A model generated the notes under the pieces. That model did not search any database, was not told the DNA's origin, and was given only the letters and a program-made list of their open reading frames with translations. A stretch of DNA of 64,000 nucleotides from Isoetes taiwanensis (Eukaryota; Streptophyta; Lycopodiopsida; Isoetales; Isoetaceae): NCBI GenBank assembly GCA_021234155.1, contig JAJEKV010000035.1, positions 10,540,407-10,604,406 of the forward strand, given 5' to 3'. The translations under genes were made by a program, and so were the position numbers. Shown one piece after another: positions 45,099 to 56,054 of the stretch (positions within the stretch are counted from its first letter, which is position 1; each line of letters begins with the position of its first letter).

Positions 45099-47003
45099 AT
45101 GCTTGCTGCCAACTACAGAGGTAAGTTCCTTTCATTACTACATTCTTATAAATATATGGTTGTTGTTCCGATGCCCAAAGAAAACCGTGAAACAATAGGA
45201 GATATTGCTTTCAGCAATCCGGCTTGCGTAGTTCCAAATGAGGAGACGAGCATTTTAAACTTGGAAGATATAATAGATGTCGATCATATTGCTGTCCTTC
45301 TGCAGAAATTTGCCAATGCTAAGGCCCTCCTGGATGGCAAGCGTATCCATGACCATATTGTGAAGAATGGTTTATCACAAGATAGGTTTTTAGGGAATCT
45401 ACTTATACACATGTATGGAAAGTGTGGAGCTCCGGAGGAGGGAATGAAGGTGTTCCAAGGAATGCAAAGAAAAAATTCTTTTTCTTGGAACATCATGATT
45501 GCAGCATATGCACAACATGGACTTTTGGAAGAGGCTAGACATTTATACCATCAAATGCCCCAGCAAAATGTTGTGGCAGGGAACACCATGATTGCAGCTT
45601 ATGCCCAACAGGGACAGATCAAAGAAGCCCTCCAAATTTTGGAGGGGTTGCCATGTCCTAATGTAATTTCATGGACCACTATGATGGCATGTTATGCGCA
45701 TCAAGGGCAGCTCGAACAGGCTCTTTCTTTTTTTGAACACATGCCTCGTCGCAATGTGATATCTTGGAACACAGCAATTGCAGCATGTCTACAACATGGG
45801 GAAACTGATAAAGCAATTGATCTGTTTTGGAGAATGCCAGAACGTAATGTCGTTTCCTGGAATGCTATAATTTCAGCTTTTACTCAACAGGGAGATCTTG
45901 AACAAGCTCTCACCTTGTTTCAACAAATGCCTGAGCAGGATGTGGTTTCTTGGAATGTGATGATCACAGCCTATGCACAATATGGGCAGCTTGATGAGGC
46001 TATACAGCTGTTTGAGCGGATGCCTTGGCGGAATGTAGTCTCCTGGAATACAATGGTTGCAGCATATGTGCAGCATGGGTACTTTAAGGAGGCTGTCCAT
46101 TTTTTCCAACAAATGCCTCAATGGGATTCAGCCTCATGGAACACCATTATTGCAGCATTTGTTCAGTATGGCCAGCTTGACGAAGCCACTGACTTACTCT
46201 TCCAAATGCCTCATAAGGATGTAATTTCATGGAATGCCCTCATATCAGCCTATGCGCAACAAGCAGAGGTTAATCAGGCATTTTGTTTCTTTCAAGGAAT
46301 GCAAATTGATTCCATAAAACCAGATAAAGTTACTTATATAAGCCTTGTTGATGCATGTGCTAAAGCATCAGCCTTAGTTCAAGGGAAACGTATGCATGCC
46401 CATATCATGAATGTCGGATTCGAAAAGGATGTGGCTATTTCCAATGCCCTTGTAAATATGTATGGAAAGAGTGGATGTTTAAGAGATGCCTGCTCGGTTT
46501 TTGAGAAAATGTCAACACAGAACACAGTATCATGGAATACCATAATAGGGGCACTTGCCCAGCATGGACATGGCAATGAAGCAATTAAAATGTTTACAAA
46601 AATGAAGCTTGATGGGGTTTTGGTTGATATTGCAACTTTTGTTAATCTTCTTTCTGCTTGTACTTATGCAGGGTTGATTGAGGAGGGGTGTCATTATTTT
46701 GTATCCATGGGTAAGGACAGTCTCATTTTCCCAATGATAGAGCATTATAACTGCTTCATAAGCCTTCTTGGTAGAGCTGGACAATCAGGTGCGGCAGAAG
46801 TTTTAATTAATGATGCACCATTTGAAGCTGATATAACGTGTTGGAGAGCCTTGCTTGGTTCATGTAGAGTTTATTCCAGTGTTGCACAGGGAAGGCGTGC
46901 TGCCAAACATGCCTTTAAGTTAGATCCACAAAATGCATCATCTTATGTACTACTGTCAAACATTTATGCTGCAGGTGAATGGTTAGATGAGCATTTTGAT
47001 TGA
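45099..47003 (+). CDS. PLS-class pentatricopeptide repeat protein, C-terminally short
   Basis: PPR proteins bind organellar RNA in a sequence-specific way; PLS members usually guide RNA editing. ATG 45099 opens about 634 residues without introns; ATG 45156 would also allow a start. An L-type module (AKALLDGKRIHDHIVKNGL) is followed by nine consecutive modules of 31 residues with the pattern xVVSWNxMIxAYxQxGxxxEA, then L- and S-type modules and an E1-like region (CWRALLGSCRVYSSV; ASSYVLLSNIYAAGEW). The frame stops at HFD, so no E+ or DYW editing domain is present. Either the gene is truncated or it relies on a separate DYW protein. The N-terminus is not strongly a transit peptide. Confidence 0.85.
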   Translation: MLAANYRGKFLSLLHSYKYMVVVPMPKENRETIGDIAFSNPACVVPNEETSILNLEDIIDVDHIAVLLQKFANAKALLDGKRIHDHIVKNGLSQDRFLGNLLIHMYGKCGAPEEGMKVFQGMQRKNSFSWNIMIAAYAQHGLLEEARHLYHQMPQQNVVAGNTMIAAYAQQGQIKEALQILEGLPCPNVISWTTMMACYAHQGQLEQALSFFEHMPRRNVISWNTAIAACLQHGETDKAIDLFWRMPERNVVSWNAIISAFTQQGDLEQALTLFQQMPEQDVVSWNVMITAYAQYGQLDEAIQLFERMPWRNVVSWNTMVAAYVQHGYFKEAVHFFQQMPQWDSASWNTIIAAFVQYGQLDEATDLLFQMPHKDVISWNALISAYAQQAEVNQAFCFFQGMQIDSIKPDKVTYISLVDACAKASALVQGKRMHAHIMNVGFEKDVAISNALVNMYGKSGCLRDACSVFEKMSTQNTVSWNTIIGALAQHGHGNEAIKMFTKMKLDGVLVDIATFVNLLSACTYAGLIEEGCHYFVSMGKDSLIFPMIEHYNCFISLLGRAGQSGAAEVLINDAPFEADITCWRALLGSCRVYSSVAQGRRAAKHAFKLDPQNASSYVLLSNIYAAGEWLDEHFD

Positions 47004-47783
47004 TTGAATGAAATAATATTGGAAGCACTCTGTGAAACATAGAACATGTTGAAGTTATAATTAGAACACATCTTCTGCTATAGTAAGTCCTTGCCAGGAG
47101 TAACAAGTATCAGATATCCTGGACGTATCTTCGTACCAAGTATCAGATATCCTTTCCTGGGCAATGCTGCTGCAGGCGAAAAAAATCAAATTAATGATGT
47201 AGAGACCATGGCCTTCTAATGCATGGAAATTTATGCTGCCAACTTCATATTATTGAAGGCTTGATTCATATTCTAATTTCCAAAAGGTACTGCAGTACAA
47301 CTAGGTGACCATGACAAAGAAACAAAGTATGATTGTTAAACAAGAAAGATCGATTTTGTTACATATGGATAGAAAGGGCTGGAGCTTACAAGTTGTGCTC
47401 GCTGAAAATAAAATAATCCTTAAGCTCCAAACCAGGTGCCAGATCAATACCCCATGCTTGTCATCTTGCAAACCTGGTATTACAATTGAACCATCAACCT
47501 AGCTAGGTCATATAGTGGCATTTCTACTCTCTTTACATGGTCGCTTATGAAAGAAGCAAGTTAAAAGTGCTTGTTTGTGCTGAAATGTGCCTTTCATTCA
47601 GCGTTTTATTCTAGCTTACTCTTGGAAAATGACATGGATATCTAGAATAAATATATAGTGCTTTATAAACTAAAAAGACCTAGTCTTCTTAAAAGTGAAA
47701 ACATTGTATTGGGTTAAAAAGATTTTCATTTCACTTGCAAATTAGTTGATTTCCACATGTAGTAATACAAAGTACATCATGAT
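47004..47783. other. Intergenic, no gene recognised
   Basis: This is the region between the convergent PPR and MACPF genes. A TATCAGATATCCT element is repeated at 47108-47120 and 47140-47152. No DYW domain could be found in any plus-strand frame after the PPR stop. Confidence 0.5.
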
Positions 47784-49298
47784 TTAGGCATACATTCTCG
47801 AGGGGGAAGTTAGTGCACGCTGAGACCATTGGACGATGTATCCATCTGAAGGACACCCAACTTCCCAATGGGGGTTACATTTACACCATATTCCAACTTG
47901 ATATTGACAACTAAGGTTAACATCACCTCCTGCAGAGGATGATCTAACAACTGGGCGGTTCATATTGTTAACCACAATGCAGCCCTTGCCATAGCAGAAG
48001 CATTGTGTGGCGAAGGGACCACCAATGTGGCAATCTGAATCAGACATGCAACCTTGGCAAAGTCTGACACATTCGTAGTACATCCCAAGGTCATCCTTAA
48101 CACTTCTAAAATGCTCAAGAAATGAGCCATTACTAGTTTGCTTAAGGGAGCACCCAAACCCCTTTAGCCCAACATAGTAAGCTTCTAGATTTCTAGCGAT
48201 CTGCCAAGGTCGAGAACCGACTTGGAACCGAAGTTGGATGAGCTCCCATATGGGGGTGAACTTATACTCAATTGCAGGGGCATTAGGGTAATTAGCCTCT
48301 TGCAAGAACTGCTGGACAAGCTCTGGAGTGACATGTTGAGTGAGATTGGCACGTGTAGCCGATGAACCCCCTTTGACATATAGAGTGTCTTTCATGTTGT
48401 AGGACATGGCCTCGCGCTTGTCTTGGAGGCTCACACCGGCGCAAGGATCAAGGGAAGTTTGAGTGAGACCCTCTAGTTTGAGGCATGCTTGGGAGGTAAA
48501 ATTCTTTGCACTGTATGATTTAGAACTATTCGCCACGCTCCACTGTTGAAGCCATGACCCAGTGTAGACCGTGGTGACATAATGGCTGCCCCATTTTCTC
48601 ATAAATTGGGCCATTGGTGCCCAAGATGCGGACTGCCACGTGGTGCTGATGGAGGCAGGCAGAAGATCTAGGTCTTTCAATAATTCAGGATTAAGGGTCA
48701 CATTAGCTACCTTGTCACTCATTATGCTAATCATCTTGGAATATGCTGCAGCATTTACTGCCAAAGAAGATATCTCTGTATCTCCTCCACTTATTGAACT
48801 GAAAGTTTGCTGCAGACTAAAAGATGCCAGATTTACGCCTCCCGAAAGCCCTGCATTCTCTGCTATCTGCCAAATTCAGAACAGTTTCAGTCATTGTTTT
48901 ACAATTGAAAGTAGTTTTCATGAAAAATTATTCAACAGAAAGGAGGAATTGTGGCGTTTTACATATGTGTAGAAGGAATTGGAGCTGTTGTGGAACTGGG
49001 TTGAGACCTTAGTAACTGGATAATCTATGGCGTTCACTGCTCCAGTTAAATCAGAGAAAATGTTTCTGGCTCCCTGTATGGTGTCTAAAATGTTCACCTC
49101 TGGAATATAAACACCTGTTCCTAGCGCTGAGGAATCACCTGCACAAATTTTACACTTATACACCACAAATTGGTCATATATGTTTTATCAATTGTAGGCA
49201 TTACCTGCATCAATTTCTTGAACCAGACTACTGTAACAAGTCGTTATTGACATCAAGCCAATAAGCAATCTAGTAGCCATATTTGCTTCTAACTTCAT
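47784..49298 (-). CDS. Secreted MACPF-domain protein
   Basis: MACPF proteins form pores in membranes; fern members include insecticidal proteins. Three exons are supported by GT-AG sites and matching phases: 49205-49298, 48963-49138 and 47784-48866, for about 450 residues. Exon 1 encodes a likely signal peptide (hydrophobic stretch LLIGLMSITTCYSS). The MACPF signature is in exon 3 (FMRKWGSHYVTTVYTGS), followed by the expected helical segments. The C-terminal quarter is Cys-rich (CVRLCQGCMSDSDC; QCFCYGKGC; CKCNPHWEVGC) and may be a targeting or protein-binding module. No frameshift or stop interrupts it. Introns are 66 and 96 bp. Alternative start at the in-frame ATG 49280. Function as a defence protein is inference. 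Confidence 0.85.
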
Positions 49299-49605
49299 AA
49301 GCGATTCCGTATGAATAATCAATAGCCACTAATCAATAGAAAAATCTACTACTCCTAATATTAAGCATATGTTAGTGTGTCTCGTGTTCTTAAATGCCCA
49401 GGATATGCGTGCCTATTGTCTGCACCTTTGCATCCTTTTGCTTCAAGCCACATTTTACTTTGAGTACACTTTAATACCCCCTGTGTCATCTTCCAACATG
49501 AGATTGTGATTTGATATCCATTAGTATAAATTCGACTTTCACTTTCAAAGATCCTCTTCTAGACAAGCTTCTGAGTCACTAATCACAGTAATATATGTCC
49601 TTTTT

Positions 49606-49730
49606 GCTTAAATTGGTTGTAGATATTTTGATATTTTGAAGTATAGGGACATTTGGAAATAAATTTTGCTTAAATTGGTTGTAGATATTGTTTGTTGAAC
49701 TATAAGGACACATGAAAAATAAATTTAAAT
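49606..49730. repeat. Tandem duplication, 62-bp unit
   Basis: GCTTAAATTGGTTGTAGATAT at 49606 recurs at 49668 with diverged following sequence (GGACATTTG versus GGACACATG). Confidence 0.8.
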
Positions 49731-49740
49731 TGGCCTTTGT

Positions 49741-49869
49741 AGTTGGTTAAGGATTGAGTAAACATGGCCATAAACATAAAATACATGCAAACACATTAAA
49801 TTTGTGTTGATTCATAGTTGGTTAAGGATTGAGCAAACATGAACATAAGTACATGCGAACACATCAAAA
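49741..49869. repeat. Tandem duplication, 75-bp unit
   Basis: AGTTGGTTAAGGATTGAG followed by AAACATG and ACACAT-AAA occurs at 49741 and 49816. Confidence 0.85.
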
Positions 49870-50179
49870 TTTAATTACGACAGAACTGGCTAAACTTCTT
49901 GAAGAAAGCCTTGGAAATTGTGAGAAGTTTGAAAGAATTTTTGAATTGCCCCAGGGGGCAATTCATTAACTAGAAGGTGTGTATTGGCATGTTAGATGAG
50001 CTAATGGCTACATTGATCTTTTGGTGGAAGTGTAAAACTGTTTTGTATTTCCCTTTGGATTGTTCCTAAGGTTTTTGTTTTCGTTTTTTTCTATGCTAAA
50101 TACATCGTAAAAAATTAGACAAAATAATATGATCACTTCGTATGATTATACATAGAGAAAGGATTAAACAGAATGTAGA

Positions 50180-50226
50180 GAATAGAGAGAGAATAGAAAA
50201 GAATAGAATGAAACGAAATGAAATGT
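50180..50226 (-). repeat. AATAG / AAATG pentamer tract
   Basis: On the minus strand this reads CATTTCATTTC...TATTC...TATTCTC, resembling both LINE tail types seen in this window (ATTTC at 35783 and TATTC at 53833). It may be the tail of a minus-strand retroposon lying at 50227 onward. Confidence 0.4.
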
Positions 50227-50928
50227 ACCATCACTTCCATAATGTTTATCACACATTACATTGCAATTCAGCATTACATAATGGACTCTCACTCAAAGTC
50301 TCATTATTTGGTCTATAATCTCATCTTCCCCATATTTTTAGGTTGCCCGAAGGGCAAACCCTTGGGAGGAGAGGTGATGGAATATGCTTTTGATGCCATT
50401 GAATGTACCAAATCGATGGCCCGAGTTAAAAATCTCACCGCGTTGGACGGCTCAGATTGAAACTCCCGCTGCGTTATTCGAGTTAGGTAGAGGCTGCTTT
50501 GTCATCGATTGTCGTGAGAGTGCGTTTGGGTGCAATTCGATTGTCCAATGCACTTTTGATTCTCCGTTGGCTTCTGAAATGCGTGGAGTATCAGGAGCAG
50601 GCACGTCTGGCAAAAGCTCGCTTGTACCATGCAAGGTCTAGTTGTTTGGAAAAGCCCGTTAGGGTTGTGAGGAAAGATGCTGGCGAATTTTGTATGTTCA
50701 AGGCCGATGCTAGTCATATGTTTCCTGTGTGAAAATGAGTAATGTTGCTCTCCGTTTTTTATAATCTCGGTTCTTGGCTTGTGATGATTTAAGTTCTCAT
50801 GTAGGATACTAAAATGCCGTCTTAGTTTTAGATCCCCATGGGTTTTATTCAGTATATTTTATGCATTGTTGCGTGTATCTTGCTAGCAATGGCTGAGGAA
50901 ACTCATTAACCATTTCGGGTTTGGGTAG

Positions 50929-52624
50929 ATATTTACATATAATGGAAGTGTTGTTGTTGCCATGGTTGGAAAAGACTGCTTTGCAATCACTAGCGATCGA
51001 ATATTGGGCGTTCAGTCTCAGACCACTGCTACTGATTTCCAACGCATTTTTAAATTTCATGACACACTTTATATTGGTCTCTCTGGTCTTGTTACAGATA
51101 TGCGAACAGTGTAGGTGACTTGCATCTCTTTACCTTTTTTATTTGGGGCTTAATAGCTTGATGCCCGCATTTTCTCAGGCATCAAAGACTGCAGTTTCGA
51201 CATAAGCTTTATCAATTACAAGAAAAGAGGGACATGCAACCTGACACTTTTGCAAATTTTGTTTCTTCAATGTTGTATGAGAAAAGATTGGTTTTAAGTA
51301 ATTGCATTTATTACTCGAATCATTAAACATTTGAGCTGAATATTATAGCTTTTTAGTAAATCATATATATCAGCCATATGCCTGTCAGTAAATCAGTCAT
51401 GTCTGTATATCCTTAGTTTAAATATATGGAGCTAGTAGATAGGTCTGTCTTAATTTATTTTAGAATTTAGTGTTCTATTTTACTCACTCTGCTCATAACA
51501 GGCATGTAGGGTAATATAGTGCATGGCATATTTGCAAGCATAGTTAAAGAAGGATGTAATGAAATCATATAGAATCTTGACAACAAAGATTAAGTATAAT
51601 AACCCTTAAGAAAGAAATGTAATAGCTCTGTCAAATGGATCTACATATAAAAGTGGTTAATTTGAAGTGTGGGGCTGAAGATTGTTTCGCATGGGTAGAC
51701 AATTTCAAACGTTAAGTGTATTCTGGTAAGTTGGGGCAGAAGGTTAGCTTGTAGCACTTGAAATTGACACTTTGACTCCAATTCTGGCCTAAGATTTCCC
51801 GGCTTCTAATATGCCTCAGCTCGGGTATTGTATTTAGGTTATGGAGTAGTAGAGTAGATAATGATATGGTTCCTACATACTTCAAAACTCTCTAATACGA
51901 TATTCACAAGAGCTTGATGTCCATAATATATCCATTGCCTAGAAATTTTAAATCTGGTGTTCACTTTCCATTCTTCTGATTTACAGTTGCTCTGTTCCAG
52001 ATTTGGGTCATATTTTTGTCAACCAGTGATTGCAGGCCTAAAAAGGATGGGAAGCGTATGACTATGGATTCTATCGGAGCAATGTATATTTTTTCTGTGA
52101 TAGTTTATAAATTTTGTGTATGCCTGGACATTCAACTCTTGATAATCTCATGTATTTGGACAATGTCTTTTCGGAAGATTTTGTTGTCTGGCACTACATT
52201 TGAATCACTTTATGGTGCATGTGAGTGTATGTTCAAGCCTGAAATGGTATATACTACTGCTTGTTCATGTATTTTAACCCAACATTACATTATGATAGAC
52301 AACAGATTTCATATTTCTTTGTAGACTCTTAGATTGTTCTTTAGCATTATCTTATCTTATTCTTGGTAGCCTTTTAATATTTGTTATTGTGTTTGGTGAT
52401 GGGGCCTAGTCCCCAGGTTTTAGATGAGTTGTTGCCCTTGCATGTGCCGTCCCATAACCCGTTGGGTTCCCGTGGACGTAAAAATTTATCTTATCTTATC
52501 TTATCTTTTTATAAACTTCAATTTAATTCAGAATCCTGAAGAGCTATTTGAAATAAGTTCCCACGCATTACTGTCATCTGTCGATCGAGATTGTTTAAAT
52601 GGGTGGGATGAAATGGTTCAGAGT
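50929..52624 (+). pseudogene. PBC1: 20S proteasome beta-3 subunit pseudogene
   Basis: PBC/PSMB3 is a non-catalytic beta subunit of the 20S proteasome. Exons: 50929-51110 (YNGSVVVAMVGKDCFAITSD; ATDFQRIFKFHDTLYIGLSG), 51179-51286 (RLQFRHKLYQLQEKRDMQPD; FVSSMLYEK), 52001-52083 (FGSYFCQPVIAGL; TMDSIGAM), 52174-52246 (TTFESLYGACECMFKPEM) and 52532-52624 (NPEELFEISSHALLSSVDRD). Exon 1 to 2 joins in frame. Defects: the donor after exon 2 reads AG-ATTGGT instead of GT, exon 3 has a frameshift between GL and KKDGKR, and the start codon and last exon were not found. Introns are kept, so it is not a retrocopy. A retroposon tail lies in the intron before the last exon. Confidence 0.9.
52383..52507 (+). 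mobile_element. Short retroposon with TTATC tail
   Basis: GGGTTCCCGTGGACGTAAAAATT directly precedes a TTATC pentamer run. The related wording GGTCTCCGTGGACGCTAAAAGCC precedes the TATTC run at 53833. Both look like 3' ends of one retroposon family with pentanucleotide tails. It sits in an intron of the proteasome pseudogene. Confidence 0.5.
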
Positions 52625-53520
52625 GTAAGGAGCCATTTATTACTTTTATTTTAATGTATTGATATTTTATTTCTACTATGCTGATTTTATTTCCTCTGTT
52701 TTGTGCAGCAGCACTGCCCAACATGTGATTACCCAATATTTGAAGGGCCGGATGGATTAGCAAATTATAATCTATAGACAACCTAAGCTTCCTGCTGAAG
52801 GCAGACAATTGAATACGCAGTTGTGCTAGCTTTAGAATGAGTGCATAAGTTGAAGTGGTAATGTTGTATGGGTAGCATAGTAATTGGCATGTGCAGTGTC
52901 TATTAAATAAGAAACCATGGGCTTTGTTGTTGGTGGAAGTAATGGCCAAATCATTCAGTGTTAAGATTTTTGAAAATGGATAGGAGATCTAAGTTGTAGC
53001 ATATTGTCTAATTAGTGAATGGAGTAGCAGACTTGTATTGCCAAAAACATTCACTAGCTTTGTAGGCCAAAATGCTTGCTGGCTTTCTGTCTTTTCCCAT
53101 ATTTTTTCAATCTAATTAGTTGCATTTTAATCTTATCTCCATGTTTTGTTGTATTTTAGGAAGCATGCAAATTGTGGCATATATTTCCAGCAGTGGTAAA
53201 AGAGATTGAAAATGAAGATATTACTCGAAAGGATGTCATAATTGTAAGTTTTTACTGGCTTAATTTCCTTGAAGTTTAGAAGTCCATGTCCTTTGTCTAT
53301 AACATGAGAATGGCTCATTTTTTTTCCGGACCCAATACAACAGAGGTTTTGTTAGGAATAAAGGTCTTATCAGCAAGCTATTCCAAATTTTGCTTATGCA
53401 TTCTATTTAGAAAGGCCTCACGACGGTTTTTCCCAAAGGAAAGAAGATGTGACCTCATGGTCGTTGTGGCATAGCAGCATGCTATATAACCTCCGGCCTT
53501 ATGTAACCATGTTCCAGACC
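52625..53520 (+). other. Possible decayed exons of an unrecognised gene
   Basis: An exon-like stretch at about 53160-53244 reads KLWHIFPAVVKEIENEDITR between AG and GTAAGT. Another near 52712 reads HCPTCDYPIFEGPDG before a stop. They do not fit the proteasome subunit. Together with the exon in the duplicated units downstream they may belong to another decayed gene. Confidence 0.3.
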
Positions 53521-53521
53521 A

Positions 53522-54650
53522 GAGCTTGCATGATCTTCCTTGCACGATGTCCAACCGCTTTTGTACTACAGGTACAGTTTGATTTAGTTTGATCTACGGC
53601 ATCAGTGCGATTGTTGGGGTCATACCTCCAGGAGGTTATGGATGCACGGACTCGTTTGTGTCCTACGGGACGGTATTGAACTGTCCTATGCAATTGTACA
53701 GTGTGCCAGCATGCTTATTACTGCTAAGGTTTTTCCCTCGAAAACCCTTCGGGGCGGGGGTTTTTTAATCCTGTCAGTTTGCTGCTCTCTTTTTGTTTGG
53801 GTCCCATAGGTCAATTGGTCTCCGTGGACGCTAAAAGCCTATTCTATTCTATTCTATTTTATTCTATTCTATTCTATTCTATTCTATTCTATTTTAAAGC
53901 TACATATGTAATTAAGTTCCTTGGTCAAACTTAATTAATGATTTTGTGAAGGTTAAGGATGATTAAGGTTGGATCGTTTGTTTCTGAGCATTGTAATCTA
54001 ATGTTTGCTTCCTTTATGCAGGCAATAGATGCATGTGATATTGTTAGGCATAAATCTGCATGTGCTATATAGTGGCATGTTTTATACACCCATGAAGAAC
54101 TAGAAACTGGAGTCAAATGTGTGGAACTCAAGGGTACATGTTTGAGATGGGTTTAGCTGAGAATGCATAGCAAGCAGTGCTAGGAATAAGTCTACGTTGT
54201 TTATATCAGGTGCTTTGAGTCTTTTTTACATTGATTTCTGTTTCACGTCATTTGTTCGAAGTTTATCTCATTTTGTAATTATGCTGCCGTGATCTTACAT
54301 ATGTAGACCACTTTTGTACTGACCACACTAGGCTTGCATGATCTTCCTTGCACGATGTCCAACTGTTTACATACTACATGTACAATTTGATTTAGTGGCT
54401 CCAGTTTAAAGTTACATATGTAATTAAGTTCCTTGGTCAAGCTTAATTGATGCTTTTACGAAGGTGAAGGATGATTAAGGTTGGATCATTTGGCTCTGTA
54501 GCATTGCAATCTAATGTTTGATTCTTTTGTGCAGGCAACATATCAATGGGATATTGATAGGCATAAATCTGCATGTGCTATATGGAGACATGTTTTACAC
54601 ACCTATGAAGAACTAGAAACTGGAGTCAAATGTGTTACGATCAAAAATTA
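53522..54650 (+). repeat. Diverged tandem duplication containing an exon-like segment
   Basis: The unit starts with GCTTGCATGATCTTCCTTGC at 53524 and again at 54332. It continues through ACATATGTAATTAAGTTCCT (53902; 54412), GATGATTAAGGTTGGATC, and an exon-like part (HKSACAI; EELETGVKCV) at about 54020-54125 and 54535-54640. Copy 1 has a stop in the exon-like part; copy 2 reads ATYQWDIDRHKSACAIWRHV without one. Copy 1 also contains an extra block (53588-53892) absent from copy 2. Confidence 0.8.
53588..53892 (+). mobile_element. Retroposon 3' fragment with TATTC tail
   Basis: This block is absent from the sister unit at 54332, which shows the uninterrupted sequence GATTTAG...TTTAAAG. It ends in GTCTCCGTGGACGCTAAAAGCC and a long TATTC pentamer run (53833-53892). 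It contains AACCCTTCGGGGCGGGGG near 53742. Together these mark the 3' part of a LINE or SINE. Confidence 0.75.
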
Positions 54651-54859
54651 CTTTGAAACACAAAAGCAGAAAAACTGAAATAGATACTCCAATCTTTAGG
54701 AGATGATTTGCCTCCAGTGATCAACTTATAAGGGTAGAGCCACTATTTTTTTATAAGGGCAGATTTTAGATTGCCCTTATTTGTGCATGGTAAATTCTAG
54801 TACACCCTTCAAACAAATGGTTCAGAATTTGAATATTGTACAAGAGAGGTTAATATCAT

Positions 54860-54930
54860 TTAAGTATTTCTGAATTTATTTGTGTTTGCGTTTGTGTTTG
54901 TGTTTGTGTTTGTGTTTGCGTTTGCTTTAT
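54860..54930. repeat. GTTTGT hexamer microsatellite
   Basis: Repeats of GTTTGT/GTTTGC run for about 45 bp just 5' of the second FCP1-like copy. Confidence 0.9.
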
Positions 54931-54946
54931 GCTTGTTGAATGATAG

Positions 54947-55651
54947 GTATACAACACAACCTTCTTTGAGGAGGAAACTACTTGTTTTAAATGTGAGTGG
55001 TGTTCTAGGGAGGACATACAGCAGGAACAATTCTATACGTGTCAACAATAGTTTGGGGATTACAAAGACAAGCAAGAAATTGGTTGTGTTAAGGCCTAAA
55101 TGTAGAGAGTTTTTGAAGGCAGCGATGATAGATTTTGATATAGCAATTTGGTCTTCCACGAACTATATTAATGTCAATGAAGTTGTTGATGGAATAGCAC
55201 CAGATATTCAAACGTGACTTTGTGTTTGTGTGGGACCAGTCTCATTGCCTCGAGATGCCTTTCAAGTGGCCAATTAGATATGACAAACCATTATACCTGA
55301 AACCATTGTCTAAGATTTTTAGTGAATATCCACAATATGAGGGGAATTGCATATTGTTGGATGATAGTATTCAGAAAACATTTGCTTCTCCACCTGTCAC
55401 ATCTCTTTTGATACCTGAGTTCAATTTGGATGCAGATGATTCTATACTGGAACAACTCCTGCCAGTGATTATGGACGTATGTTGATGATTTCTCTCTTGT
55501 TCTTAAGGCACATTGTAGACAAGAGCAGTACACAGAGGAGGCACTCAAGATTTTGGAAACCATGACAGATTTTGCATTGGGAGAGGAGACAATTGAATTG
55601 GTGAAGATCTATTGCAATGATCAGCTGCAGTGGTTGAGGAAAACCTTTTAA
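54947..55651 (+). pseudogene. FCP1/NIF-like domain pseudogene, copy 2
   Basis: Reading begins after an AG near 54946. Landmarks: RRKLLVLNVSGVLGRTYSR (nucleophile loop), LVVLRPKCREFLKA, FDIAIWSSTNYIN, then after a frameshift near 55212 FVFVWDQSHCLEMPFKWP, LYLKPLSKIFSEYPQY and CILLDDSIQKTFASPP. A second frameshift near 55484 leads to a helical tail (TEEALKILETMTDFALGEET) ending in TAA at about 55651. The DxDxT nucleophile motif is N-V-S-G-V, so both Asp residues are gone, while the later DD pair is kept. It is both frameshifted and catalytically altered. It is clearly related to the copies at 24081 and 62125, but strongly diverged. Confidence 0.7.
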
Positions 55652-56054
55652 AGTTCGGATAGATTTCAGGAATTGATTAAGGATTAACATGTTAACTACA
55701 GAAGTTGAACAGTAAAGAATATGCAAACTTTAGATGTTATAAGCATGATCAAATTCGACCAAGATTCTCATCTATGAATGGAAAAGTTTAGATTTATTTA
55801 AATTGTTCTGTGACATAGAACACTTATGCGACAACAACCAAAAGTTCTACAAAAATGACTTTGTATTTGGCATGGCATGATGGCAGAACCATAGGTTTCC
55901 TGACAGATGCAGGGTGGCCCAGATGGAGTAGATTGGAGAAGGCAGCAAACATTACAGGGACTATATTACAAAATGATTTACTGTGAACTATGATGATGAC
56001 AGTGGTATAAAACTTAATCTCCATCATAAATCCAATGGAATATTCTGTGGCTAC

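Noticed and set aside
45873-46784. Minus-strand frames opposite the PPR gene
   Set aside because: Repetitive plus-strand PPR modules leave long antisense frames by chance.
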